Source: Pseudoips prasinana
Taxonomy: Eukaryota > Arthropoda > Insecta > Lepidoptera > Nolidae
Reading direction: 5' to 3'
NCBI GenBank assembly: GCA_951640165.1
Contig: OX621245.1
Coordinates: forward strand, 18,654,330-18,718,329
Length of the DNA stretch: 64,000 bases
Shown: in pieces, positions 1 to 11,955 of the stretch
Layout: each line of letters begins with the position of its first letter
Position numbering within the stretch: the stretch's first letter is position 1
The notes under the pieces: model-generated
What the model saw: only the letters and a program-made list of their open reading frames with translations
The model's database searches: none
What the model was told of the DNA's origin: nothing
Made by a program: the position numbers and the translations under genes

Positions 1-958
1 TCAGAGAGGAGCTTAACTCAATATGAGTTTTCTTTCAGCAAACCCCTGTTATTGTGCGAGTTGTGTGTAAAATTATAAATAGTGCACACCAAATAGCTAA
101 GTAGACATTAAAACTAAAACCAGTAATACCTGAAACAATTAAATACATACATTACTAATATTACTTATTATACCTAATATAATAAATAACAACATACCCA
201 TAATTATATAACTATATAATAAATAGTATCTTACCTGCTTGCTTACCTGCTGGCTTACCTGCTTAAACTTTCCAATCAACATACCAATTAGATAAAGCAG
301 AAAATGTTCTTTTGTTCTTCTCCGAAATACCAATGACCAATCTAGCGTATACAAAATAAGGAAGAGAATTCCATAAGCACAGCGTCCGAATTGTAAAAGA
401 GTAGTCATATTGGCTGGATACTCAGCAGTAAGGAAGTGGCTGAGCGACAGAGTTTACTACATGGGACCAAACACACAAAGCATTCAGAGAGTGCTGGGAT
501 CGAGAGGGTTATTAAGAACAGACTAGAGAAATGAGAGAATATAACAATCTCAACGCTGCCAAACAGATAACCTTTTCTACTGTGACCGGAAGTGTGACAC
601 ATGGTTATATTTCCGGACGCCGAAGATGAAACGAATACATATATTCTTCAGAATATATGTATTTTCGAGCTTTGTGAGAAGTTCTTCATTAGCGCCGAGA
701 AACATATGACATCAGCATAGCCTAGAAGACGGATTAGAAGTGATCATGCAAGATTAACTTAAGCGCATAATGGTCGGACTTTTTGGAGCATTTTGTGAGA
801 ATGTAAGGAACAGTACATTCTCCTGCCTACCTCTGTAACGTGACCCGTCATGACAAGCCTCAGTCGATAAATACCCGACATTTTTGGCAGATTTGTAGAA
901 CAGTATAACAACATCGATAACGGGAACTGGAGGAGGACTATTGTTTGAAATCGAATGA
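1..958. other. No recognised gene; short tandem repeat
   Basis: AT-rich sequence with only short open frames that look like chance. At about 231-266 there are three copies of a 12-base unit containing CTTACCTGCT. Nothing else is assignable. Confidence 0.5.
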
Positions 959-1199
959 ACCATATACCTGCCACCAATAAAGGCCTTGGGTGTGGTACGT
1001 CGGCATCAAGACCGCGCCACTCAGATGAAGTATTTTCGCAACGGACAGATTATGAGCGCCCTCGAAGATAAGAGTCACACAGAACATGACCTCGCTATTA
1101 ATGAAGACGAGATATTTAGGGAAGATAGGATACCACGGAGAATGTCAAAATCAACGGAGTTAAAAGCACTGCTGAAGTCCAATAAGACCATCACCGTAA
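959..1199 (+). CDS. Candidate internal coding exon, product unknown
   Basis: An open frame runs from just after a stop codon at 956-958. It encodes a hydrophilic, charged peptide containing MKYFRNGQIMSALEDKSH and later RIPRRMSKSTELKALLKSN. The coding-like part stops at ACCATCACC followed directly by GTAAGT, a consensus 5' splice donor. The base composition (more G+C) and the lack of similarity to the surrounding repeats set it apart. The 3' splice acceptor is not clear: candidates are the AG at 981-982 or the one at the end of CATCAAG near 1010, and both have weak pyrimidine tracts. I do not recognise the protein family. It could be an internal exon of a host gene with very long introns, a retropseudogene piece or a chance frame. 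Confidence 0.38.
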
Positions 1200-1279
1200 G
1201 TAATTTACGCTCCATGGCCAGTCAAATATCATCAGTTATTTTTACTAAGATAGTAACGGTGTGGCCAGAGTGAAATCCT

Positions 1280-1867
1280 CGAAAAGCGGAAGCCTTTTTA
1301 TAGTTGCAATCTTTTCATTACCTCTTAATTAATGCTAAATGCATTAATAGATAAATCTTTAGCGATAATACAAAGGCTCCAACGTAATGAATTAATGTTC
1401 CTTTTGATAAATTATACGTAAACACAGTGAGGTATTTAGCCCGACGATAAATACTCTAGTTTCGGTTACATTGAAGCTTGAGTAATGAATTTGAGATATA
1501 GATTAGACGGTTTAATCAATATCGATAATGTATTCAACGCAACTGTTTCAATGTTCACCTAGCACCGGGAACCTTCTCATTTCTACTCCAAATGGAATAA
1601 AAGCCACCCATTACGAGATGAACAGAAAATTCAATTCGCTGAATGTGGTTGAGAACATTTTGATTACATAGCGAGTCGCAAACACTCTATCTGTGCCATA
1701 CAGGTAAATAATTGGATACATGAAATTCGATTGCGTCATCTCGTTTTGCGCAGATTCCTAAGCCTTCTATGGAAACTTGTGTAAGTCTTACGTACTTTCA
1801 CGCTTGCAGTTTCACTTGTTTAAAGTTTCTCCGCAAATCGTTTTGCTTGTGGATTTTCTTGTGATGG
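1280..1867. other. No recognised feature
   Basis: AT-rich sequence with scattered short frames. Nothing assignable was seen. Confidence 0.5.
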
Positions 1868-2010
1868 GTATATATCCTACTAATATTATAAACGAGAAAG
1901 TTAAAGTATGGATGGATGGATGTTTGTTACTCTTACACGTAAAAACTATTGAATGCATTTTAATGAAACTTTACTATAATATAGCTATACATCAGAATAA
2001 CTCAATTTTT
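1868..2010 (+). mobile_element. Helitron-like remnant, 5' end
   Basis: The stretch CTACTAATATTATAAACG followed by GAAAGTTAAAGTATGGATGG and then TGTTTGTTACTC resembles the 5' end of a common lepidopteran non-autonomous Helitron family. A second, overlapping-type remnant lies just downstream. No 3' terminus was found, so this is a fragment. Confidence 0.5.
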
Positions 2011-2121
2011 AAAGATAAATATGAAGATAAGTATGAAGATATTTGACATGTAAGTAGGGAATATCTACCACCTGAGAGCTATTCCGGCTTGCACTGGCAA
2101 AACCGCTAGAGGTTCACATCA

Positions 2122-2225
2122 TACTATTAATATAAATGCGAAAGTTTGTGAGTATAGATGTATAATTGTTACTCTTTTACGCCAAAACTACTTCAACGCG
2201 GGTGAAACCGTGGGGCACATTAAGA
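2122..2225 (+). mobile_element. Second Helitron-like remnant
   Basis: This repeats the motif order of the upstream remnant: ACTATTAATATAAATGCGAA, then GAGTATAGATGTATAATTGT and TTACTCTTTTACGCCAAAAC. It ends in a piece like the Helitron 3' region (CGCGGGTGAAACCGTGGGGC). The 3' half of the element is otherwise missing, so it is an internally deleted copy. Confidence 0.5.
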
Positions 2226-2229
2226 TTAA

Positions 2230-3480
2230 TATATAACGTTTAATATATACCAATTTTAAATAAATTATCTTAAAACGGAATCATATGGAAGTATATTATA
2301 ATTACAATAATTAGGCCCAGTAATTGGAAAAGTGTGAGGTTGTTACGACTCGTGTGCTTGGTGAGCTTCATGACTAGTTTCTAATACAATGCTTGCTTAA
2401 TTTTAGAAACACGTGAGGAGGTTATATGTTAGGTAATAGGCACGTACGTAATTAATCAAATATTATATTAAATTGTAGTTATCATTATAAACGTAAATAA
2501 GGACACACATGAGCAATTACATAAATTGGTGTCAATATCCGGAGGGATTATTAGACAAGGTTATGCTGTGGTTAGGTTTTACTGTGTATTATGAGTGTCC
2601 TTGAACGTTGGGGAGAACGCTAATGACTTGATTTACACGGTAATGTTTTAGTTAAAAGTCGATAATTGACGCCAGCCAAACAATTGAGGCTGACTCTAAC
2701 ACTCAGACGATCGATGTATGGAAGAAGGAGAGGGCGTGTTTTGTGTATGATAATAAAATTTGTGCCATGCACCCAGTAGTTAATCTTAATACTGACACTG
2801 TTAACACCACTTACTAATAAAACTTTCGCAGAGATTAGTAGAGAGAGCGTACCTTTTGTTATGTAGGGGACTAGTTTACTGTAAATTCGACACTTACTTC
2901 TACTAGAGAATGTACTCTATATATGCTTTATTTTTTAGATAAGGTAGTTTAAGTTAATAACACCAATATTTCACAGTAATTGCCTTACAATATGTTGAAC
3001 TTAAGTTATAGAGATAAAAGAAGAAATATTTGGAAATTAGAACTGGTGTTGAAAATAAGCATGAAATTAAGCATCAGATTGTGTAATTCTAAAGTTTGGT
3101 AGGTACGTACAATTGGTAATTAATAGTACAAAAGTAAGAGATTAAATGGTTCTAAATATTAGATGGTTCTAGAACAAAAAAAAGAGATGGTGTGAATTTT
3201 CTGATAAAAAAGAAAGAGATAGGTGAAGAAAAGGACAGAAGCATTACAATTAATCAGTCTCATTGGTGAAAGAAAAGAATGACTTTTGGAATGTTTAAAA
3301 TTTTGTTCAATTTAGGGGATCAAGCAGAATATCGAAACACAAAGGTGAGTTTTAATTCAAGTGAAATCGAAGGCGGATTAAGAGGAAGAAATAGAAGTAG
3401 AAAATTTAAAAAGTAAGTAATTAGTACAACCGCACATTGTACGTCCTGAATTTGGGCATAGTTACTCATGAAGTTACTCG
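2230..3480. other. No recognised feature
   Basis: About 1.25 kb of AT-rich DNA without convincing open frames, repeats with clear borders or RNA genes. Confidence 0.5.
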
Positions 3481-3484
3481 TAGA

Positions 3485-3640
3485 ATAACTGCACATCTGG
3501 AGTGGTTAAGGTTATATTTTCCCTACTACGTGCTTCGGGTTCGATCTTCGCATAGGACAGTTATTTGTGTGCCCTGTGCCTGAAAGTTTGTAAAGTCTCC
3601 CGGTAGAGTAAATCCAGGCTCATAATTTTTAATATAAATC
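3485..3640 (+). repeat. SINE-E, tRNA-derived SINE-like repeat
   Basis: A pol III-like head contains GTGGTTAAGG (A-box region) and CGGGTTCGATC (B box). It is followed by a body with TTATTTGTGTGCCCTGTGCC. A related head, with TTGGTTAAGGTTTTATTAAG and GGATTCGATCC, recurs at 19775. Two related copies with tRNA-type boxes argue for a small SINE family rather than a tRNA gene. No tRNA clover-leaf can be drawn. Confidence 0.42.
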
Positions 3641-5399
3641 GACTTCAAGAAAAGAAGAAGAAAATAGGTACCGTAATATTTTGTAGGTAAAAATAAGTGT
3701 TAACCTTATTACTTGCGCAATTTTACCTAGTCTAATCTTAACGATGATTATATTTTAATTGAGAAACATGATAATAATGTTTGGATACACAGAAGCTAGT
3801 CTTGAATTCAACGACTCTAACTTTACGACACAGCGCGGCGGAAAGATCCATTGCCAAACTAGATCGAGATAAATGACTTTTTCTCCTAACATCAATTCGA
3901 CATAAAATATCTTCTGATATTAGAATATTCATTTATATACCTAGTATAGTTTGGGGTCTATACTAAAAGAAGTCACGTTCGTTCGTAATCGCTACTTCGA
4001 TAACGCAAAAATATCTGAAATATCATTATTACTTATGTTTCAAGGTAAAAATGATCATTACATGTGCCGGCCTATCGGTCTGCCACAGTCAATTTGCTCC
4101 GAATTTACTTGAGCGATTAAGTTGAAATTTGATACATTTCTGATACCCAAAAATGATCGTTTAACGTAAATAAAGAATTTTAAATATGGTGGTCATCTTT
4201 GTCAGCTTAATAAAAAATACGATGAGTATATTTCATCCTTCCAAAGTGTCAGGTTTATATTTATATATTTACCGTAATATATAATAACACTAGTAAATAA
4301 TCTAATGATATGACCTGGAACTCTGAAAAAGTTAATCTGGGTACTCAATTTGAAGCGAGATTACGGAGCCATATATGTCTCCAAACTCTCAGTCACACTG
4401 CCAGCTTCACCGTCAAATATTCTTGAATGTACAAATGTGTGTTCTTAAGTTTAAAAATCAAATCAATCCCAAATTATTTCATTTTGGGACCACGTTGTCT
4501 TCATGCATTTTGGTATTTGTAACGTATCCATTATACGTATTTTATGAAATGGGGTAAGTTACGTAAATAAATATTACAATCCACCGAAATAAATTACATA
4601 AAATATTGGTTTAACCTGAAATAATATTTGGGGCGCAAGCACTTCTCCCAAATTATATGCACTTTTAAGGATATTGAGCGGTCTGCTTTCATCTAATGTG
4701 AAGTTTTTGAACTTAAATCCAAAATAACATGAAGTAGAGAGATATTAAAACCAGCCTAATCTGAGGACTCTCTGACTATAGGTTCCGTGCCTTCCTCAGA
4801 TGTATATAGCAATAAACAAAATTCATATACAACTGAAACCTCACTGCCAGGTGTAGGTTGATCGTAAAGAATTTCAACTAATTGTAATATATAAAGTTTT
4901 ACTATTATATTTTGAAAGATCGTTTGGAATTTTAAACACAACATGTAACGTAATTAACGCACACCCTCAAACACCCCAATTAGAATAGTACGTTGTAATC
5001 ATAATACATACACAGAATTTTTTATTTAACATTATTTTTACCTTAACAGCTTTTAAAATCATAAATCGCTTTAAATAAAAAAATCAAAAGTGGTTTAGAT
5101 TTTCGCTACCGCCAAGACTTTCTGCGAAGAATTCTGCGTGTAAAAGAAAATATTACTCAGATCTCTAAAATTGAGCCTATATTTTCTCTAATTTCTTAGT
5201 ACAAATATGAACGTATTATTTTTTATTCTGTAATCAACCAATAATAAAATATACTATATCTGACTGTCTCAATTATTTATATCATATTTTGTTTCCAAAT
5301 ATTTATTTAACTTTTATTGTCATTAAAATGCTTTTTAACACGCTTTTATAAGCTTCACTTGTAACTAAATATGTATGTAAATAAATCTTGGAATCTTAA
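3641..5399. other. No recognised feature
   Basis: AT-rich DNA with only short frames of 60-64 codons and no recognisable domain. No repeat borders were identified. Confidence 0.5.
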
Positions 5400-5770
5400 T
5401 TTGACCCACTTCCCGGCCGACCCACTTTCCGATTAGGATGAAATCTCACGCTCTGAGTTCTGATGACAATACATGACTAGCTAAGGAACGTCATTACAAA
5501 TCCAACATGGCGGCCTCCCCATGATGGCGGACTGGCTGGTTGAAATCCACCCCCATGATATGGGCATCAAATGAAAGAGTTTGCTGTCAGGATTACGAAA
5601 AAAATAGTCACGTGACCTAAATCCAATATGGCGGACATTCAAAATCGCGGATTGGTTATTTGAAATGCACGCCCATGATATGGGTATAAAATGAAAAGGT
5701 TTGCTGAATGGGATAAGAAAAAAATAATCACGTAACTTAAATCCAACATGGTGGCCTTAGTGCGTGCTAA
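5400..5770 (+). repeat. Tandem 120-bp repeat, two and a bit units
   Basis: Unit 1 begins at 5500 and unit 2 at 5621. A third, broken unit begins at 5741. Each starts with ATCCAAYATGGYGG and carries ATGATATGGGYATMAAATGA, GTTTGCTG and TCACGTRACYTAA in the same order. The period is 120-121 bp and the units differ at many sites, so the duplication is old. Similar text (an ATGGCG box and a CACGTG...GGTATC box) occurs in the repeat at 33480-34000, which suggests a shared family. The class is unknown. Confidence 0.75.
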
Positions 5771-6760
5771 AAGCGTGTTATTAAAACTATTAATTTTTTT
5801 TATTAAAATTTGTTGAATATTTACATTAGCAAGTTGAAGAAGAAGTGGCAAACTTTCGTGGCATTGGCTCTTAAGCTTGTGCGGATTTAAGCAAGTGAAA
5901 AAGTTAGACACAGTAGTTTTAGCCAGAAATTCTATGTATGTTAATTTTTAAGGGTAATGGCACAAGAATGCTGGGATTGTATTTTATTTAGTAGTAGAAT
6001 ATTTTAATAATTTTAGTTCTACAGCATTCACAATGCCAAGCGTAAATATAAAGTCAAAATTAGGAAATCATAAATTTAACTGTCCGGCGCAGATAAAACC
6101 AACACCTGCTACCAATCTGGGGTGAGCGCAGGTAGCAATGATTCGGTGATTACTTATTACGTGTTCCTCGCCATAAGTAATTAATTAATTCCGTCTAATT
6201 TCAGGAGTCTTTATACCCTAACCCAGGATAAAAATAGTAATACAAAAACATGTAATATAAAAGGGCCTGCTCTTTACTGGATCCGGCACAGCTAAATTCA
6301 TTTGAGATGACAAAAGCTTTATTGTATTTTGTCGCACTTGACCTTTTTCAGAAAACGCGTGAAAGGTTATGTACAATTTTTGCTGTTGTCCTCGATCTAT
6401 GTTACTATAGGGTAAATAGTTGCCGAGAGAATATCATTCTATTTGTATCGGATCTTATAGAAAGCGGCCAAGTGTGAGCTGTACTCGCAAACCGTCATTG
6501 GTTTCATGTAACCTTAGACGAATAGTATAGTACCATTAATTTTAACAAATAAGTTATTTATTTATTAAAATGCGACTTAAATCAGCATGCATAACAATTT
6601 GTTTTGGAGAAGTATTTTCGATGTAGGTATAAATAAAACCAATATATACATTTCTGTTACATTTACCCCTAAATGTATCTACTGTAATGCTTTGAGACGT
6701 TTTGTATCAGAAACTTAGAAGAACTTACTTAAGTGAAGTTGTATTTTATTAGATAATTTT
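5771..6760. other. No recognised feature
   Basis: About 1 kb of AT-rich DNA. No gene, no RNA and no repeat with clear ends was seen. Confidence 0.5.
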
Positions 6761-6761
6761 A

Positions 6762-7010
6762 TACCGCACGTTGACGTAGATGCTTGCCTTTCGCGCCGAA
6801 GATGGTGGGTTCAATTCCCACCCAGAACAGATATTTGTGTGCATGAACATGCCTGTTTGAGTGTCCTGAGTCTGGGTGTAATTATAAAAGAAAAGTAGTA
6901 TATCACTTATCTGGTTTCCAGAGTACAAGCTCTACTTAGTTTGGGATCAGATGGCCGTATGTGAATAATGTCTTAGGATATTATTTTTATTCGTATTTTC
7001 AGTGAGAATA
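6762..7010 (+). mobile_element. SINE-A copy (tRNA-derived SINE), forward
   Basis: In order it holds a tRNA-like head with the B box GGGTTCAATTCCCACCC, a central core (TTGTGTGCATGAACATG ... GTCCTGAGTCTGGGTGTAAT), and a tail ending in TCTGGTTTCC, CTTAGTTTGGGATCAGATGG and GGATATTATTTTTATTC. This is the forward reference copy of the most numerous SINE in the window. It has no protein and would depend on a LINE for movement. Confidence 0.85.
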
Positions 7011-7202
7011 CTACGGTCGCTGATAAATGGAGTAGCACCTAATGGGTGAATTTTATTATTTTGAACTGTCAGATATAAATATATGTAGTTTGAGTTGCTT
7101 AGTATATATAGTTAGTTAGGTAATTTAGTAAAGTATTGTATAGTCTTTAACGTATTTTAATTATTTCCGGTATTTTTGAGATATGTTTTTTATACCAGGT
7201 AC

Positions 7203-7415
7203 TTTTTTTTTATTTCATAGGGCGACAAACGAGCAAGCGGGTCACCTGATTGATTGTAAGTGATCACCGCCGCCCATGGACACTCGCAACACCAGAGGTG
7301 TCACGGGTGCGTTGCCGGCCTTTAAGAGTTAGCAACCAAGTGTTGCTGATCCTCCCCCCCACCCCAATGAGCTCTGGCGACCTTACTCACACGACACCCA
7401 GAAACACAACATTAA
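7203..7415 (-). mobile_element. CR1-like LINE, 3' end
   Basis: On the minus strand this reads GCCGGCAACGCACC..., then ACTCGCAACACC..., CATGGGCGGCGGTGATCACT and GACCCGCTTGCTCGTTTG, and ends in A-rich sequence. The same order is seen on the plus strand at 16858-17130, where it follows a decayed ORF2 C-terminus. This is the usual 5'-truncated CR1-type insertion. Confidence 0.75.
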
Positions 7416-7897
7416 AGTTATTAATGTTATTATTAAAGAATGTCTTCTGTAAGGAACTCATATAAAAAAACATTAAAATTTATTAAGTGTAACTGAAAAA
7501 CAACATATTCATTCTAGCATGGAATAACTGTACACGTGCATACATTTTACTTAGATTCACTATCTATACAGAGATTGGGTGAAGGTTTCAGTAAACCCAC
7601 ATCGCCGTAGACATGGATTCAATTAGCGTGGAGGTGTGCGAAGCATGTAACACGCGGCACATGATGTCGTGCTGAAGCGCCTGTGGCTTCCTGCACCCAC
7701 AGCACTTAGGGCATGGTGAACCGACGTAAGTCATGAACCTACGTAGATTTGTGAAAAAAATATTACTTTGATATTTTTTTTTTATCTCGCAATTGATAAA
7801 CAGTGTGATAAAACCTCTCAACTAACGCAAAATCCGTTTTAAAAAATTCAGAGTAAAATTTATTTCTAAATTATATTTATATTTTTTTAATAATAAT

Positions 7898-8458
7898 AAT
7901 GTCCTCCTAGCCGAATTTCTGCCACGGCGGCCAGTCTCAACAGAGATTAGCCATCTGCGCGGGACATATTATTATGGTGCTCAAGTGTGTGCGCAAACAC
8001 AAGAGCACTTTCTATTCCATCACTCTCATGATCCGATGGGACGCCTAGGCGACACGACCGGAAAGAGGTCAGAGGATCTAGCACGAGTTCCTGCAGTTTA
8101 CTTACTCGATCACACGTACAGTTTCCTCCCATACATTGAGCACCAGCGCCTCTCGCGGAAACTATTAAGAACTAAAACTCTGGTGCTCAATGTATGGGAC
8201 GAAACTGTACGTGTGATCGAGTAAGTAAACTGCAGGAACTCGTGCTAGATGCACAGGTACAGGACCGACGACTTTACGTGCTCTCTGAGGCACGGCGGTA
8301 TAATACCGCCAACTCCCAGACTTCGGGCTAATGCTGAGAAATTTATCTTTTTACAGAAAAGGCCCAAAATCACTTTTTGGACCGACCCGGGATTTGAACC
8401 CAGGACCTCGTTCTCTGCGAGTGAACACGCTACCGTTAGACCAACGAGGCAATTTCTG
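7898..8458 (-). mobile_element. SINE-C copy, reverse, interrupted by a fold-back element
   Basis: Minus-strand SINE whose tRNA-like head lies at the high-coordinate end. The B box appears in reverse as GGGATTTGAACCCAGGACC and the A-box region as CGTTAGACCAACGAGGC. The body contains GTGTGTGCGCAAACACAAGA and CACGACCGGAAAGAG. Other copies are at 24436, 50931 and 58199. Between the body words GGAAAGAGGTCAG and CAGGTACAGG, which are contiguous in the other copies, this copy holds the palindromic element 8073-8253. No gene is encoded. Confidence 0.85.
8073..8253. mobile_element. Fold-back MITE with 71-bp inverted arms
   Basis: Left arm 8076-8146 and right arm 8180-8250 are reverse complements over 71 bp with one mismatch, separated by a 33-base spacer. 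The arms begin ATCTAGCACGAGTTCCTG and end ATACATTGAGCACCAG. Paralogous SINE-C copies lack the segment, so it is an insertion. CAG appears on both sides (8069-8071 region and 8254-8256), compatible with a 3-bp target duplication, but the exact ends are uncertain by a few bases. No coding capacity. The near-perfect arms suggest a young insertion. Confidence 0.85.
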
Positions 8459-9565
8459 AAATAGAAATGGCTTGTCACACGGAATTCCTTGTGACAAATT
8501 CTGTTAATTCAGTTAACAGATTAAGATAGGTAAATTGTACGTATCAAAATTAGCCGATTAATTTTATATCTGTCGCAACAAATTCAGATTCGTTGCGGGA
8601 TCCAAGACAGTTAAAGCAATTCCCCGGGACATGCCTGAGCTTCACCGCTCAGTGTCATTTCATTGTGTGCCACTGTTAATCCTGGCTTACAGGAGTTGCA
8701 GTGGTGGGAAAGAGGGAGGGACTAGTCCCGTTAAAAAAAAAAAAAAAACTGCCGGAACAGGGCTACCTGCACTGGCAGATGCTTATCCATTAACTAACTA
8801 ATGGGGAACTTAACTAAATATTTGTGGAAGATAAATAAGGATTTATTTTTGCATTGCTTAAAAATGTTAAAAGAACACAGAACAGTGAGCAGACTCCATT
8901 AAATATAAAATTAAATTAAGGAAATATTTGTTAAAGGTCAACGGATAAAATGAACCTTGTTTACCTTTCAAGAACTGCCCTTCAATCTCAAAATTAATAA
9001 TGAATACTAAACTAATTATAAACACGCTTCCACGTCGATTTAGCAATTTCAATTTAATATTCTAACCTACTAACTAAACAGAACTTTTAGTAACTTTAGA
9101 TTATCAATCAGAGACAGGAACTTCTGTAAGTTTTGCTTGCAATATTTTTTTAAATTACTGCGACACACATTGGTTGAATTAGATGCCTTCTTTCTTTTGT
9201 ATCTATGTTTCAAATCCAATCCCCAGGCAGGATGACTATTTGTGAGATCCATATATAATTCTTGATCACAGAACTGGGTGTGTAGACAACATAATACGTC
9301 ATGAGATAAAGCCCGCTGACAGATGGGCAAAAGGACAGACGGACATACATAGTAATAGAGTCCTTAAAATTGAATAAAATAAAATACTATAAATTTGGTA
9401 CGGACATATCAAAGCATTTACAAAACATTTAAACAGATGAGTATTGCAAATCTACTGATTAAAATTATAAATACTGTATTGACGAGTAAAGTTTCATAAC
9501 CGGTCAAATGGCACACACATTTCCGAGTACCGAGAGAATTTATTTTATTTTATTATAATTTTATA
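8459..9565. other. Mostly unassigned; poly-A run
   Basis: A run of about 17 A residues near 8733 follows GGGACTAGTCCCGTT and could mark the tail of an unrecognised retroelement. The rest is AT-rich with no supported gene. Confidence 0.4.
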
Positions 9566-9857
9566 CTAGCTGTACCCCGCGGTTTTACCCGCGTTAAACT
9601 TTATAAATTATCACAGCTCGACCCCCGTAGGTGATAGCGTAATAATATGTAGCATATATGTTGACCCGACCTCTTAGTAATATTCTCTTTTTGAGTTTAG
9701 CCCGGACATACATACAGACAAACAGACACACAGAGAAAAACTGTAAAAACTATACTTTTGGCTTCGATATCGATCGTAGATCACGCCCCAAGTATCCTTA
9801 TAAAAAAATATTCAATGTACAGTTTTGACTTTCCTACGACTTTATTATATGTCTAAA
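9566..9857 (-). mobile_element. Non-autonomous Helitron, reverse
   Basis: The plus strand reads A then CTAGCTGTACCCCGCGG and TTTTACCCGCG, which is the reverse of a Helitron 3' end (GC-rich hairpin then CTAG). Internally it has GAGTTTAGCCCGGACATAC and ACAGACAAACAGACAC. The 5' end lies near TTATTATATGTCTAA. The copy at 27366-28288 is the same family and has the cleaner TCTATACATATAATAAAA 5' terminus. No open frame; about 292 bp. Confidence 0.8.
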
Positions 9858-11339
9858 TTAGCACTTGCCTCATTCTAGTAGCATTTGGTATGGGAGTGTG
9901 TATAAAAACTTTTTGATTTTCGCGGTAATTAGAAACTGCAGTATTATTATTAAAGAAACATGCATTTTATCTTCTTTATGTACTATAGGATAACCAGCTG
10001 TTAAAAGATTTTTTTTCATAATTCTTTTATTACCAAGACTTATTTTTCATATCTTTTATCAACTCGGGTCTCCGGCCTAATAAGTTCTTCTTGGAAAGTC
10101 TGAACCGCAAAGAACGTTGACACTTCATTAAATACTTTGATAATTTTATCAGATCTCTATCAATCTATCTATTCATTTTATCTTGCTACTTGAACAAATT
10201 TTATGAGTGGACTGATCATACGGCCTTATTATTGTCTGATATAGTAAATAATAAAATAATATATCATGATATTTTATAAGGAAAGTTTAGAACTATATAA
10301 TATCAACGGCCAGCTCTTCATAAACAAGTACAGGGTAATAATTAAATCATGACTATAGTTTCCCGTTTACGTACTTTGAAGTTGTTTTATCCGTTTGGGA
10401 ACAACAATGCTACAGAAGTACAGATATTTAGACCTATAGACCACACTGATACAGGCTTCGAACATATAACCAACAAGCCAAAAGAAGGATGCCCCTTTCT
10501 GTCTCAAGGATATCTTGTTCAGGACCAACAGAATAAACTCTCGCATCCTGCGCCTCGGTAAGAAATGTTGTTTTTTAATTTTTGCGGTAAGCATGATACT
10601 CAGATTGAAAAAACACGCGATGAAGTGTAATTCGACTTACTCGTAGTATAAAACTGCACACCAATAATTCGACAAGTCTATTGCAAAAACAGCTTATTTA
10701 TTTTTGCTGTATCTAGTTACATATTTTTTTACCGTAATCCGAGGACAATGTGTTACTAAAAAGAAAAAAAATGAATAAAGGTAGTAAAACCTTTTTAGAT
10801 AGAACTATCTTTTACAATGTCAAAAACTATAATAAAATAAATCTTTTAATGTGATTTTATAATTTCACATCTAAAAATGATACTAGTATACTAATACCTG
10901 ATCTAAGGTTTAGGGTTCTGCTTCAAAATAATTTATAAGATTTCTTATGGTGCAATTCTGTTGTTCGTCTTATAACAGACAGAAAGTTATTTTCTTTACA
11001 TAATACAATAAAATCAAATTCAAAATAAGTACGAGTTTTGTATTCAACATTTTAACAGTAATATTGAATAAATTTATAATTAATTCTAAGAGGATCATAG
11101 GATCCCATGGGCTCAATTTGCTTACTGTGATATAGATAAAAAAAATAATGTACAGATTTTTATAAAATCTAGATACTATTCACACTCATATTCTTCCCTC
11201 TTCTTCTGTTTTTTATATAAATAATAGATATACGTTTATATGAATCTTACAGTAAAAAATACTCTAGGATAGATAAGTTAAACGGACTTTAGTGATGGAA
11301 CCTTAATTGAGAATTAAATAAAAGAAAACGAAGTTGGAG
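9858..11339. other. No firmly supported feature
   Basis: AT-rich DNA. An open frame at 10349-10561 ends near CTCGGTAAGA, which resembles a donor site, but it has no recognisable domain and no clear acceptor, so it is not called as an exon. Confidence 0.45.
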
Positions 11340-11480
11340 TACATGTGTAGTGCAAAGGTAAAGGTACCCTTGTGTTTCGAGTTCAATTGCCGCACAGGAT
11401 AACCTGTATCGTTATAAAGTCACCCGCGACATAGAGTTGTTTTTTTTTCATAGAGCGGGCGTTGTCATTGAATAAGCAAA
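11340..11480 (+). mobile_element. SINE-B copy, degenerate
   Basis: A decayed head (GTTTCGAGTTCAATTGCCGC) is followed by ACCCGCGACATAGAG, a T run and GAGCGGGCGTTGTC, which is the SINE-B 3' end. The central core is deleted. An old copy of the family described at 24905. Confidence 0.6.
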
Positions 11481-11689
11481 AAAGAAAGCGTAAAATACGT
11501 AGTTTCATTCTATGTATATTTTTAACATGAACAGAACTTTAAATATTTAAAAAAAATCTGCAAAGAAGTCTAAAAGTAGTGACATTTATTTTAATTACTA
11601 AGATCTACTGTTTTAAATTTTTCACGGCACCGTAACTTTTCCTGGGCAGTGGCAATTTTTATACCATCTTTGGAACTTATTGGTTTGTA

Positions 11690-11955
11690 ATAAAGTTTCA
11701 TCATAATAGCTGTAATAAGTCCACAGCTGGACAAAAGCCTCCCCCAAGTATCTCCTTGGGGGGATATGCCATAATCGCCACGCTTGTAAGACAGGTTGGA
11801 GATCGCAGTAAGATGGTCCTAGTAGCAGAAATAAGCAGCAAACTCTCTCCTCTGTTAGATAATCTCTCGGGTCGACTTCTATGCCCCCCACGGTATGAGA
11901 TGGGGTATGGGGGGGGGGGGGTGATATTTGCCGCCATCACCACACAACAGTAATT
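11690..11955 (-). repeat. LINE-tail-like interspersed repeat with G13 run
   Basis: TCCACAGCTGGACAAAAGCC followed by TCCCCCAAG resembles the reverse of the common lepidopteran RTE 3' end (TTTGTCCAGC...GTGGAC). The rest includes a run of 13 G at about 11909-11921. The open frames on both strands here look like chance in GC-rich text. Confidence 0.45.

Noticed and set aside
10349..10561. 70-codon frame ending near GTAAGA, possible exon
   Set aside because: No recognisable domain, no convincing acceptor, and an equally long frame exists on the opposite strand.
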